This document shows positions 1 to 7,392 of a stretch of 64,000 nucleotides of DNA, one piece after another; position 1 is the stretch's first letter; each line of letters starts with the position of its first letter. Under the pieces are notes generated by a model. The model did no database searches. It was not told the origin of the DNA and saw only the letters and a program-made list of their open reading frames with translations. The stretch is from [Anoxybacillus] calidus (lineage in GTDB: Bacteria; Bacillota; Bacilli; Bacillales; Anoxybacillaceae): contig NZ_JACDUU010000005.1 in assembly GCF_013760845.1 (NCBI RefSeq), positions 124,001 through 188,000 of the forward strand, written 5' to 3'. The translations under genes and the position numbers were made by a program.

Positions 1-855
1 GGCAAACCGTTCTTAACGCTCATTTTGCAAGATAAAACCGGAGAAATTGAAGCAAAGCTGTGGGATGCGTCTCCGGAAGATGAGGTTGTGTACGTGCCGG
101 AAAGCATCGTCAAAGTGTTTGGTGATATTAATAATTATCGCGGCCGAACGCAGCTGAAAATCCGTAACATTCGTCCGGCAAACAGCAGCGATCCAGTGCG
201 GATTGCCGACTTTCTTGAAGTGGCACCGATGAAGCAAGAAGATATGATAGATAAAATTACAAAATATATTTTTGAAATGAAAAACCCGAATATCCAACGA
301 ATTACAAGACATCTATTAAAAAAATATCAAAATGAATTTCTCGAATATCCAGCGGCAACGAAAAATCATCATGAATATATTTCAGGTTTGGCCTATCATG
401 TTGTTTCTATGCTCGACTTAGCAAAAGCGATTGCCAATCTTTATCCGTCACTAGATAGAGATTTATTATATGCCGGTGTCATTTTGCATGACCTTGGAAA
501 AGTGATTGAGTTATCCGGGCCGATTTCGACAACGTATACAGTAGCAGGAAACTTGCTCGGACATATCTCGATTATGGTCAATGAAATTGGCAAAGCAGCA
601 GAACATTTAGGGATTACCGGTGAAGAAGTGGTTATATTGCAGCATATGGTGCTTTCTCATCATGGTAAGGCAGAATGGGGAAGTCCGAAACCGCCGATGG
701 TGAAGGAAGCGGAAATTCTTCACTATATCGATAACCTCGATGCGAAGATGAACATGCTGGACCGTGCACTTGAAAAAGTTAAGCCAGGCGAATTTACCGA
801 GAAAATTTTTGCGCTTGATAACCGTTCTTTTTATAAACCGACGTTTCATCAGTGA
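1..855 (+). CDS. yhaM: 3'-5' exoribonuclease YhaM, 5' end truncated by the window
   Basis: YhaM is a cytoplasmic metal-dependent 3'-5' exoribonuclease. The reading frame is open from base 1 ([14 protein letters not shown]...), so only the beginning of the roughly 314-residue protein is missing; the TTG at 25 is internal. An OB-fold nucleic-acid-binding part comes first (around [19 protein letters not shown]). It is followed by an HD-type hydrolase domain with metal ligands in [19 protein letters not shown] and [10 protein letters not shown]. The C-terminal [10 protein letters not shown] matches the family's usual end. It is followed by its own terminator and then yhaL, the same order as in B. 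subtilis. Confidence 0.95.
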   Translation, partial: GKPFLTLILQDKTGEIEAKLWDASPEDEVVYVPESIVKVFGDINNYRGRTQLKIRNIRPANSSDPVRIADFLEVAPMKQEDMIDKITKYIFEMKNPNIQRITRHLLKKYQNEFLEYPAATKNHHEYISGLAYHVVSMLDLAKAIANLYPSLDRDLLYAGVILHDLGKVIELSGPISTTYTVAGNLLGHISIMVNEIGKAAEHLGITGEEVVILQHMVLSHHGKAEWGSPKPPMVKEAEILHYIDNLDAKMNMLDRALEKVKPGEFTEKIFALDNRSFYKPTFHQ

Positions 856-860
856 AAAGA

Positions 861-906
861 AGCTGTCTCAAGCAAAGGGTCTGGCCCTTATGAGACAGCT
901 TTTTTT
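861..906 (+). terminator. Intrinsic terminator after yhaM
   Basis: An outer stem (AGCTGTCTCA with TGAGACAGCT) encloses a second small stem (AAGGG with CCCTT), and a run of T follows. The loop is related to the terminator at 60001-60059 (see findings). Confidence 0.85.
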
Positions 907-973
907 ATGTATACAATGAAATCGAACCGCGTATAGTTGAAGTAAGACAAGTTTACAAAAAGGGGGATTATGG

Positions 974-1162
974 ATGCTAAGTATGCCTTGGTGGATTTAT
1001 TTAGTCCTGATTGGAATTATTGTGAGCGCCTATATGACGGTTCGCACCGCAAAAAAAGAACGGGAAATTGATGAAGCTTTTATTGAAAAAGAAGGAGAAG
1101 TATATATGGAACGGATTAGGGAAGAGAGAGCGCGACGACAGCAAGCAAAGAGGATGACCTAA
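974..1162 (+). CDS. yhaL: YhaL-family small membrane protein
   Basis: A 62-residue protein with one N-terminal membrane segment (about residues 4-20, PWWIYLVLIGIIVSAYM), followed by a highly charged helix containing EAFIEKEGEVYMERIREE. This pattern and the position directly after yhaM match B. subtilis YhaL, a sporulation-associated protein of unknown mechanism. The ATG at 974 is preceded by AGGGGGA. The last codons (KRMT, stop) fall inside the first copy of the palindromic repeat, so the original C-terminus may have been replaced. Confidence 0.75.
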   Translation: MLSMPWWIYLVLIGIIVSAYMTVRTAKKEREIDEAFIEKEGEVYMERIREERARRQQAKRMT

Positions 1163-1258
1163 AATCAAAGTGTCAGACCACAAGGACATAACATTGGGGG
1201 AATGAACGATATATTGTGACATGTCCATGAGGTCAGACACTGATGGGGCATCCCTTTT
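1150..1258. repeat. Palindromic interspersed repeat, copy A (diverged)
   Basis: Contains the family hallmarks: GAGG-TGACC at the left, AGTGTCAGACC, a central GGACATAACA, ATATATTGTG, then GAGGTCAGACACT and a right end related to GGGTCAGCC. The ends pair to make a long imperfect hairpin. It begins inside the yhaL stop region. Confidence 0.8.
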
Positions 1259-1357
1259 ATTTTTTGTATAATTTATTGAAAATTCACTTTATTTTTTATG
1301 ATTTCATGTTAGGATAATAGTAACTGTTATTCATTAAAGAAATAAAGTGAGGGATTC

Positions 1358-2443
1358 ATGGTGAAGCGTGTCTACAATTTTAACGCGGGACCATCCGCAT
1401 TGCCGCTAGCTGTGTTAGAAAGGGCGCAAGCAGAGCTAGTTAATTTTCAAAATACTGGAATGTCAGTGATGGAACTTAGTCATCGCAGTAAAGAATATGA
1501 TGTTGTGCATACCAAGGCAAAAGAATTGTTAAGAAAACTGATGAACATTCCAGAGACGCATGACATTTTGTTTTTACAGGGTGGAGCGAGCTTGCAATTT
1601 TCGATGGTACCGATGAATTTGCTTCATGAAGGGAAAGTTGCCAACTATGTACTGACGGGAGTGTGGTCTGAAAAAGCGTTAAAAGAAGCAAAAAAATTGG
1701 GTGAGACGCATATTGCTGCATCAAGTAAAGAAGCAAACTATACGCACATTCCGGCATTGGAACAGATTCAGCTTTCTGAGCGGGCCGCTTATTTACATAT
1801 CACATCGAACAATACGATTTTTGGTACGCAATGGCATAACTTTCCTGATTTACCAGTAGATTTAGTTGCTGATATGTCGAGCGATATTTTAAGCCGAGAA
1901 ATTGACGTGAAAAAGTTTGCATTGATTTATGCGGGAGCGCAAAAAAATTTAGGACCATCCGGCGTTACCGTCGTCATTATTCGAAAAGACTTGCTAGAAA
2001 ACATTCCTGATCATCTTCCAACAATGCTGAACTACAATACTTACAGCTCAAGCAATTCATTATACAATACGCCGCCGACATTCGCAATTTATATGCTTTC
2101 TCTTGTGCTTGAATGGGTTGATGAGCAAGGAGGGATCAGCATCATTGAAAAGTGTAACAAAGAAAAGGCAGATATTTTATATCGCTGCATTGACGAAAGC
2201 AAAGGATTTTACTCACCACATGGAGAAAAGGGAAGCCGTTCCTTTATGAATGTAACGTTTACATTGCCAAACGATGAGCTGACGAAAAAGTTTTTAGCAG
2301 AAGCAAAAGAACGAGGATTTGTCGGGTTAGCAGGCCATCGATCCGTCGGCGGGTGCCGCGCGTCCATCTATAATGCCGTTTCGCTTGAAGCATGTGAAGC
2401 GTTAGCAGATTTTATGAGAGAATTTCAACAGAGGTTTGTCTAA
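1358..2443 (+). CDS. serC: Phosphoserine aminotransferase
   Basis: PLP-dependent class V aminotransferase that converts 3-phosphohydroxypyruvate plus glutamate to phosphoserine, the second step of serine synthesis in the cytosol. The start YNFNAGPSALP is diagnostic. The PLP lysine lies in YAGAQKNLGPSG, and the C-terminal GLAGHRSVGGCRASIYNA binds phosphate. At 361 residues it is full length. The ATG at 1358 follows GTGAGGGA. It is read in the same direction as trpP, whereas in B. subtilis serC sits between trpP and hit; the block seems to be inverted here. Confidence 0.97.
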   Translation: MVKRVYNFNAGPSALPLAVLERAQAELVNFQNTGMSVMELSHRSKEYDVVHTKAKELLRKLMNIPETHDILFLQGGASLQFSMVPMNLLHEGKVANYVLTGVWSEKALKEAKKLGETHIAASSKEANYTHIPALEQIQLSERAAYLHITSNNTIFGTQWHNFPDLPVDLVADMSSDILSREIDVKKFALIYAGAQKNLGPSGVTVVIIRKDLLENIPDHLPTMLNYNTYSSSNSLYNTPPTFAIYMLSLVLEWVDEQGGISIIEKCNKEKADILYRCIDESKGFYSPHGEKGSRSFMNVTFTLPNDELTKKFLAEAKERGFVGLAGHRSVGGCRASIYNAVSLEACEALADFMREFQQRFV

Positions 2444-2466
2444 AAATTTTTTCTTCCTAACTATAT

Positions 2467-2495
2467 TTAACTATTATATTATAAAGTGGTATAAT
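2467..2495 (+). promoter_or_regulatory. Sigma-A-type promoter for trpP
   Basis: TTAACT, 17 bp, TATAAT, ending about 80 bp before the trpP ATG. It differs from the consensus -35 box at two positions. Confidence 0.55.
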
Positions 2496-2545
2496 AAATC
2501 TAAGTTTCTTGCAATAGGCATCGAGGGCACTATTGGGGAAACAAA

Positions 2546-2593
2546 TAGCTAGATTAGATGAGGAGAGATGAGAAATGAATACGAGAGTTTTAG
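2546..2593 (+). promoter_or_regulatory. Candidate TRAP (mtrB) RNA-binding array over the trpP start
   Basis: NAG triplets occur at 2546 (TAG), 2550 (TAG), 2555 (TAG), 2560 (GAG), 2565 (GAG), 2570 (GAG), 2583 (GAG) and 2591 (TAG). Five of them (2550 to 2570) are spaced exactly 5 nt apart. The array covers the ribosome binding site and the ATG at 2575. In B. subtilis, tryptophan-bound TRAP represses trpP translation through a comparable array, so the same control is inferred here. Confidence 0.75.
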
Positions 2594-3099
2594 TTTCACT
2601 TGCATTGTTAGTTGGAATCGGATCTGTTCTGCATGCGGTCATTCCTGGATTTTTCTTTGGAATGAAGCCGGATATGATGTTAACGATGATGTTCCTTGGC
2701 ATTCTGTTGTTTCCTTCGAAAAAAACAGTTGGTTTATTAGGGATCGTAACAGGAATCATTTCCGGCATGACAACTAGTTTTCCAGGCGGCTTGCTTCCGA
2801 ACATGATTGATAAACCGATTACTGCGATTGTGTTCGCAGCGTTATTCTTACTTGTGAAAAAATACAGTCAGTCGATCATAGCAGCAGCCATTTTGACCGC
2901 TGTCGGTACGGTTGTATCTGGTGCTGTATTTTTAACAGCGGCCTTATTGCTTGTTGGTCTTCCAGGTGGTGCAACCTTTTCAAGCTTATTTATAGCGGTT
3001 GTTTTACCAGCAGTGGTCGTCAATACCATTGCCATGGTGATGATATATCCGATTGTTCAATCCATTTTCAAACGCGCCAACTTGGCTTCTCAACCGTAG
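2575..3099 (+). CDS. trpP: Tryptophan transporter TrpP (YhaG family)
   Basis: A 174-residue hydrophobic protein with about five membrane segments, including GMKPDMMLTMMFLGILLFPS and FPGGLLPNMIDKPITAIVF, both characteristic of TrpP/YhaG. It is thought to import tryptophan through the cytoplasmic membrane. Length equals the family norm. The ATG at 2575 has GAGGAGAG upstream, itself part of the NAG-triplet array. A strong bidirectional terminator follows at 3111. Confidence 0.9.
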   Translation: MNTRVLVSLALLVGIGSVLHAVIPGFFFGMKPDMMLTMMFLGILLFPSKKTVGLLGIVTGIISGMTTSFPGGLLPNMIDKPITAIVFAALFLLVKKYSQSIIAAAILTAVGTVVSGAVFLTAALLLVGLPGGATFSSLFIAVVLPAVVVNTIAMVMIYPIVQSIFKRANLASQP

Positions 3100-3110
3100 C
3101 AGAATAAAAA

Positions 3111-3136
3111 AACCCGATCTTTATGGTCGGGTTTTT
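3111..3136. terminator. Bidirectional terminator between trpP and the 3153-3341 gene
   Basis: AACCCGA ... TCGGGTT stem with A-runs on the left and T-runs on the right, so it can end transcription on both strands. Confidence 0.85.
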
Positions 3137-3152
3137 CGCTATTTTCTTTTTC

Positions 3153-3341
3153 TTAAAAATACTGAAAAGTCCATCCAATCAGAAAGCATAGAAGCGCTCC
3201 CATCATATACAAACCTATTTTTCTCTTCAATATTTGCTTTGGCGGATACATTTTTGCCTTATTTAGCGAAAGAACCGTAGCGATAGCTAAGTAAGCAAAA
3301 ATAGCGCTTATCATATAGAAAATGGATATTGCATAAATCAT
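3153..3341 (-). CDS. Small two-helix membrane protein, function unknown
   Basis: 62 residues with two hydrophobic segments (about residues 5-25 and 45-60) separated by a basic stretch (LNKAKMYPPKQILKRKIG). The ATG at 3341 is preceded by a good site (GGGGAGAGGTCG). I do not recognise the family. It sits between trpP and scoC, the position held in B. subtilis by yhaH, but it does not resemble YhaH. It could be a membrane-anchored accessory protein; no function is proposed. Confidence 0.6.
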   Translation of the reverse strand: MIYAISIFYMISAIFAYLAIATVLSLNKAKMYPPKQILKRKIGLYMMGALLCFLIGWTFQYF

Positions 3342-3594
3342 CGACCTCTCCCCTTTTTATTACTGTATGTAAATTCGTTGTTAACTATGAAGACAAGAGG
3401 ACTATTTTTCTAATAAAACAAAAGGAATTTTCATAAATTGGTAGAACATAATAATTTAGTAAAAACCATTAGCAAATTTCGATGTTAATTTATCTATTTA
3501 AAAATTCTAAAATTTTTTTCTTTATTAATCTTTATTTTATTGGCATAATAGATAATAAAAATAAGATAATGGTGAGGGAAGAGTGGGTGGAAAG

Positions 3595-4194
3595 ATGAAA
3601 GGTACAGAGCGACACTATTCTATAAAAGAGGCGATGTTATTCAGTCAACGTATTGCTCAGTTGAGCAAAGCGCTATGGAAATCAATTGAAAAAGATTGGC
3701 AACAATGGATTAAACCATTCGACCTTAATATTAATGAGCATCATATTTTATGGATTGCTTACCATTTAAAAGGGGCGTCTATTTCAGAGATTGCTAAATT
3801 TGGTGTTATGCATGTTTCCACAGCTTTTAACTTCTCAAAAAAACTAGAAGAGCGGGGATTGCTATCTTTTTCTAAGAAAGAAAGTGATAAACGAAACACA
3901 TATATTGAACTGACAGAAAAAGGAGAAGAGATTTTATTGAAATTAATGGAATCTTATGACCCAACGCAAAATGCAGTATTTAACGGGGCTTTACCTTTAC
4001 GTGATTTGTATGGAAAATTTCCAGAAATTTTAGAAATGATGTGCATTATTCGTCATATATATGGCGATGATTTTATGCAGATTTTTGAAAAATCATTTGA
4101 AAATATTGAAAGCGATTTTGTTGAAGAGAACGGAAAATTGTTTAAGCGTATAGAGCGCAAAGAAAGCGAAGAGGAAACAATGACTAATTCATAG
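3595..4194 (+). CDS. scoC: MarR-family transition-state regulator ScoC (Hpr)
   Basis: DNA-binding repressor of exoprotease and sporulation genes in the transition state. The winged-helix core is clear: [19 protein letters not shown], then [19 protein letters not shown] as recognition helix, followed by [15 protein letters not shown] as wing. The family's C-terminal extension ([19 protein letters not shown]) is present. The ATG at 3595 is chosen because [14 protein letters not shown] aligns with the known Hpr N-terminus; a GTG at 3583 in the same frame is too close to the GAGGGAA motif. The stop codon overlaps the convergent yhaI by 6 bp. Confidence 0.95.
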   Translation: MKGTERHYSIKEAMLFSQRIAQLSKALWKSIEKDWQQWIKPFDLNINEHHILWIAYHLKGASISEIAKFGVMHVSTAFNFSKKLEERGLLSFSKKESDKRNTYIELTEKGEEILLKLMESYDPTQNAVFNGALPLRDLYGKFPEILEMMCIIRHIYGDDFMQIFEKSFENIESDFVEENGKLFKRIERKESEEETMTNS

Positions 4195-4539
4195 CTGTTC
4201 ATTCAAGTTGGCAATCATTTTCTTAAATTCTTGCATAAGCGGTACAAACATATTTTGGCGCAGTAAAGCGTCGATTGTTTGTTCAAGCGGAAGCTTAGGG
4301 TGAAGCATTCCGGCAAATTGAGTAAGGAGCGGGGTGAACACAATAAGGCCTTCCGCTTTCTGTTTTTTATACTCTTCGCTTAAATGTTGGCAAAGTTGGA
4401 TGACTTCATCTACTTCTTCTTTTGTTAAGTTCGCTTTTATAATAAGTTGGTAAAACGGTTTTTTCGTTTCATCAATCATTTCTAATAGTAAAGATTGATA
4501 ATATTCTAATTTGGCAATTCGTTCTTCAAGTATATCCAT
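4189..4539 (-). CDS. yhaI: YhaI family protein (DUF1878-type)
   Basis: A 116-residue soluble, mostly helical protein beginning [23 protein letters not shown]. This N-terminal heptad-like helix and the internal [20 protein letters not shown] resemble the YhaI family, which lies next to scoC in B. subtilis. Function unknown. The ATG at 4539 has AAAGGAGTACCG upstream. It converges on scoC with a 6-bp overlap, so the two transcripts would be antisense at their 3' ends. Confidence 0.8.
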   Translation of the reverse strand: MDILEERIAKLEYYQSLLLEMIDETKKPFYQLIIKANLTKEEVDEVIQLCQHLSEEYKKQKAEGLIVFTPLLTQFAGMLHPKLPLEQTIDALLRQNMFVPLMQEFKKMIANLNEQL

Positions 4540-4708
4540 AACGGTACTCCTTTAATAGGCAATCTGTCATTATCATGTATATTTTACCCAAATTGTTGTA
4601 AACAACCAATAGGGAATTCTCGTGAAGACGATATTGATTTCTTTTATAAAACGTTGTAAAGTAAATAAGTCATATATTTCCGTCTGGGAAGATAGGAGGG
4701 GAGCAATT

Positions 4709-4888
4709 TTGGCATTATATTTTATCCCTCTTGCAGTAGTCATTTTATTCTATATTAATAAACTGACAAATACACTTTGTGTTCAAAGGGAAATTCCTGA
4801 AGAAAAACAGCCAAAAGTGTTTCGGACGATTAATGTACTTATTACGATTTTGCTTATTACTTCTTACATTGAGGTATTATTTACATAG
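4709..4888 (+). CDS. Small two-helix membrane protein, function unknown
   Basis: About 59 residues starting at a TTG at 4709. That start has a near-perfect AGGAGG at 4694-4699, 9 nt upstream; a longer reading from the GTG at 4622 has only a weak site. Two membrane segments (ALYFIPLAVVILFYI and TINVLITILLITSYIEVLF) flank a charged loop with REIPEEKQPK. I do not recognise it. It lies between yhaI and the YjcZ-like gene and ends a few bases before repeat copy B. Confidence 0.6.
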   Translation: MALYFIPLAVVILFYINKLTNTLCVQREIPEEKQPKVFRTINVLITILLITSYIEVLFT

Positions 4889-4891
4889 AAA

Positions 4892-5012
4892 AAGAGGCTG
4901 ACCGAAAGTAATGTCAGACCCCACAACACAATATAGTACATAGATTGGATAAATGAATTTTATATATTGTGAAACGTACGCGAGGTCAGACACTCATGGG
5001 TCAGCCCCTTTT
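4892..5012. repeat. Palindromic interspersed repeat, copy B
   Basis: Starts AGAGGCTGACCGAAAG, carries TGTCAGACCCCACAAC, a central TTATATATTGTGA and CGAGGTCAGACACT, and ends GGGTCAGCCCC plus T-run. It lies between the small gene ending at 4888 and the convergent YjcZ-like gene and can serve both as terminator. Confidence 0.9.
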
Positions 5013-5024
5013 TGTTTATCTTGA

Positions 5025-5111
5025 TTAATACAAGCATGCACAACCAACGATGATTAATAAGATAAACAATACAACGATTAACGCAAAGCCACCTGCATAA
5101 CCTGCACCCAT
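5025..5111 (-). CDS. YjcZ-like 28-residue spore-associated hydrophobic peptide
   Basis: A micro-gene with a strong ribosome site (AAAGGAGGTG) 7 nt before the ATG at 5111. The peptide begins MGAGYAGGFALIVVLFILL and ends VGCACLY; the Gly/Tyr-Gly start followed by one membrane helix is the signature of the YjcZ/YjcZ-like family (PF09680) of Bacillus spore peptides. A sigma-K-like promoter is visible upstream (5186-5213). Two cysteines at the C-terminus are a small departure from relatives I recall. Confidence 0.85.
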   Translation of the reverse strand: MGAGYAGGFALIVVLFILLIIVGCACLY

Positions 5112-5185
5112 CTAATAGCACCTCCTTTCGCTGAAGGGGAGTTTTTTTGAAAATTTACGTATTTGATTTGATGAACGAGACACTT

Positions 5186-5213
5186 TATCATATGTAAGTT
5201 AATGAATTTGCGT
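5186..5213 (-). promoter_or_regulatory. Candidate sigma-K (mother-cell) promoter of the YjcZ-like gene
   Basis: On the minus strand AC, 17 nt, CATATGATA, which fits the sigma-K pattern AC-N16/17-CATANNNTA. It would start transcription about 65 nt before the ATG at 5111. Confidence 0.45.
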
Positions 5214-5338
5214 ATAGGCAAATTACATAATAGGTAGAAGGACTAGGAAAAAATTTTTTTATCTTAAAAAAGTATGATATAGTTATTGTGGTGGTTTTTC
5301 CCATGTGAAAAATTTTGAGTGTAGGAGTTGTGAAAATA

Positions 5339-6187
5339 ATGAAAAAGTGGGTTATCGCTTTATCTACTGCCGCCTCTCTTCTCGCTTTATCGGCTTGTAA
5401 TAGCGGAGATTCAGAAGTTATCGTAGAAACAAAAGCAGGTGATATTACAAAAGAAGAATTTTATAATGCGATGAAAGAACGCTTCGGAAAAGATGTCATT
5501 CGTGACCTTGTGCATGAAAAAGTATTAAGCAAAGAATTTAAAGTAACCGATAAAGAGATTGAAAAAGAAATGGAAAATCTGAAAAAAATGTACGGTCCGC
5601 AATATGAAATCGCTGTTCAACAAAACGGTGAGCAAGCGATTAGAGATATGGTGAAGCTTGACCTTTTGCGGCAAAAAGCAGCGATGAAGGATGTTAAAGT
5701 AACAGAGAAAGAAATGAAAAAGTATTATGATGAATACAAACCAAAAATAAAAGCAAGCCATATTTTAGTGGACGATGAAAAAACGGCAAACGAGATTAAA
5801 GCAAAGCTTGATAAAGGAGAGGACTTTGCAAAGCTTGCAAAAGAATATTCTAAAGATCCGGGCTCTGCGAAAAATGGCGGCGATTTAGGATGGTTTGGAT
5901 CTGGAGAAATGGTGAAAGAATTTGAAGACGCGGCATATGCGCTAAAAGTAGGAGAAATCAGCAAGCCTGTAAAATCGGAATATGGTTATCACATTATTAA
6001 AGTAACAGATAAAGAAAAGAAAAAATCATTTGAACAAATGAAGGAAGAAATCGAGTTTGAACTTAAGAAGAGCAAGCTTGACCCTGCGAAAGTCCAATCT
6101 GAAGTGGAAAAGTTAGTGAAGAAAGCGGACGTAAAAGTAAATGATGATCAATTAAAAGAGGTTTTTGAATCGGGTGAAAAGAAATAA
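5339..6187 (+). CDS. prsA: PrsA foldase lipoprotein (peptidyl-prolyl isomerase)
   Basis: Extracytoplasmic folding factor attached to the outer face of the membrane, needed for folding secreted proteins. Residues 1-22 form a lipoprotein signal peptide with lipobox LSAC at residues 18-21. A parvulin (PpiC) domain follows at about residues 130-225 ([51 protein letters not shown]). The N- and C-terminal lysine/glutamate-rich helical parts are typical. ATG 5339 is chosen because it gives MKKWVIALS with a normal signal; GTG 5315 would add eight residues before it. A single-gene unit ending near repeat copy C. Confidence 0.95.
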   Translation: MKKWVIALSTAASLLALSACNSGDSEVIVETKAGDITKEEFYNAMKERFGKDVIRDLVHEKVLSKEFKVTDKEIEKEMENLKKMYGPQYEIAVQQNGEQAIRDMVKLDLLRQKAAMKDVKVTEKEMKKYYDEYKPKIKASHILVDDEKTANEIKAKLDKGEDFAKLAKEYSKDPGSAKNGGDLGWFGSGEMVKEFEDAAYALKVGEISKPVKSEYGYHIIKVTDKEKKKSFEQMKEEIEFELKKSKLDPAKVQSEVEKLVKKADVKVNDDQLKEVFESGEKK

Positions 6188-6228
6188 AGAGGCTATTTCA
6201 AAGCATTAGCTGAGTCATGATTGTTAAA

Positions 6229-6350
6229 AAAGAGGCTGACCAAAAAGCAAGTGTCAGACCCCGCAACCATCATATATAGGACATCACAATGGATACTATA
6301 TATTGTGAGTTATGCGTGAGGTTAGACACTTTATAGGTCAGCCTCTTTTT
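6229..6350. repeat. Palindromic interspersed repeat, copy C
   Basis: AGAGGCTGACCAAAAAGCAA ... GTGTCAGACCCCGCAACC ... TATATTGTGAG ... GTGAGGTTAGACACT ... GGTCAGCCTC then T-run. It lies between the convergent prsA and hit and would terminate both. Confidence 0.9.
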
Positions 6351-6359
6351 TATTTTTTA

Positions 6360-6782
6360 TTATTGAATGGCAGAGTGAATAGCTGTAGCGATTTCCTGTA
6401 AGTCCTCAAATGAGTATTCACTTTGATGCGACTTCCAAACGGCTCCGAATCCGTCACCTTTTCCATAGCGGGGAATTAAATGCATATGGAAATGGAAAAC
6501 GGTTTGTCCAGCATGTTCCTTATTGTTGTTTAAAATGTTTAATCCAATTGGTGAAAAGCTTTCATTGATAGCATTCGCAATTTTTGGAACAACAGAAAAC
6601 AATTTTCCAGCAATTTCAGGTGTAAGTTCAAATACATCTTTTTTATGTACCTTTGGTATTACTAATGTATGACCTTTTGTCACTTGGCTAATGTCGAGAA
6701 AAGCGATAACATGTTCATCTTCATATACTTTTGCACACGGAATGTCCCCATCGATGATTTTGCAAAAAATGCAATCGCTCAT
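6360..6782 (-). CDS. hit: HIT-family nucleotide hydrolase Hit
   Basis: 140-residue histidine-triad protein, expected to hydrolyse AMP-linked or dinucleoside polyphosphate substrates in the cytosol. The triad HFHMHLIPR is at about residues 97-105. The N-terminal CIFCKIIDGDIPCAKVYED carries paired cysteines that may bind zinc. The ATG at 6782 follows GGAAAGGATGGG. It is divergent from ecsABC as in B. subtilis, but the 610-bp gap between them is unusually structured. Confidence 0.95.
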   Translation of the reverse strand: MSDCIFCKIIDGDIPCAKVYEDEHVIAFLDISQVTKGHTLVIPKVHKKDVFELTPEIAGKLFSVVPKIANAINESFSPIGLNILNNNKEHAGQTVFHFHMHLIPRYGKGDGFGAVWKSHQSEYSFEDLQEIATAIHSAIQ

Positions 6783-6822
6783 TATATCCCATCCTTTCCA
6801 TCATTTTATTCGTATTGTAACA

Positions 6823-6868
6823 CAAAAAAAGGAACAGAGTGTACAGCAGATTTGTGTACACCCTGTTC
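6823..6868 (-). terminator. Minus-strand hairpin plus T-run upstream of hit
   Basis: Arms at 6832-6844 (GAACAGAGTGTAC) and 6856-6868 (GTACACCCTGTTC) pair at 12 of 13 positions. On the minus strand the hairpin is followed by a run of seven T. It would stop a transcript coming from the right, before hit, suggesting an attenuated leader or a small RNA. Confidence 0.55.
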
Positions 6869-6893
6869 GTGTGAAAAGGGGAAGAGTTTTTAC

Positions 6894-6973
6894 AAATACC
6901 TCATTGATAAAAGGGATAGAAAATGAGTTGCTTTCTGCTTAGATGGATCATCCCTTTATCATTGTAGGTATTT
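6894..6973. repeat. Long inverted repeat in the hit-ecsA gap
   Basis: The 24-nt arm at 6894-6917 is nearly complementary to 6950-6973 (AAATACCT ... AAAAGGGAT against ATCCCTTT ... AGGTATTT), with a 32-nt loop. A run of T follows on the plus strand. Confidence 0.7.
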
Positions 6974-7009
6974 TTAAGCCCTACAATTACAATTGATGAT
7001 CTTTGATGA

Positions 7010-7217
7010 ACACCTCATTTACGAAAGAGTTTTTATAGGCAACTGTTGAGAACTTCTATTGTTTCTCGCGTGCCGTAGACACCTCATTTCAAAAGTGTGT
7101 TCTTAAATTTGCAGTGTTTTACTCACTTTGTTCAAGATGACCATCCCCTATTTCAGGTAAGGTAAAGAGAAATGAGTGTGATACTACAGTAAGTGGTCTT
7201 TCGTAAACACCTCATTT
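7010..7217. repeat. Three direct copies of ACACCTCATTT
   Basis: Exact 11-mers at 7010-7020, 7079-7089 and 7207-7217; a diverged copy (ATACCTCATT) is at 6896. On the minus strand they read AAATGAGGTGT, which contains a Shine-Dalgarno-like GAGGTG. Spacing is irregular (69 and 128 bp), so this is not a CRISPR array. Confidence 0.6.
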
Positions 7218-7392
7218 CAATGTTGATGAGTTTTTCATCCAACATTGTTTTTTCTCATCCCCTCTTCGTTCATTATGATGCCCGGATATGAAAAGACTAT
7301 TCCGTTTTTTTGTAGATATTTTTGGAAAGGAGCTTATTGCTTTGATACAATAAAAGTGAATAATGGGATTAGAGAGAGAGGATAAAGGAAAT

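Larger units (their letters stand above)
6783..7392. other. 610-bp structured intergenic region between hit and ecsA
   Basis: No convincing gene on either strand. It holds a minus-strand hairpin/terminator (6825-6868), a large inverted repeat (6894-6973) and three exact copies plus one partial copy of ACACCTCATTT (6896, 7010, 7079, 7207). The promoters of the divergent hit and ecsABC units should lie here. Confidence 0.7.

Noticed and set aside
1259-1357. Riboswitch before serC
   Set aside because: Only about 100 bp of AT-rich DNA without matching stems; nothing resembling a known riboswitch.
6894-7225. CRISPR-like array of ACACCTCATTT units
   Set aside because: The repeated unit is only 11 bp, spacing is irregular (about 113, 69 and 128 bp) and no cas genes or constant repeat length are present.
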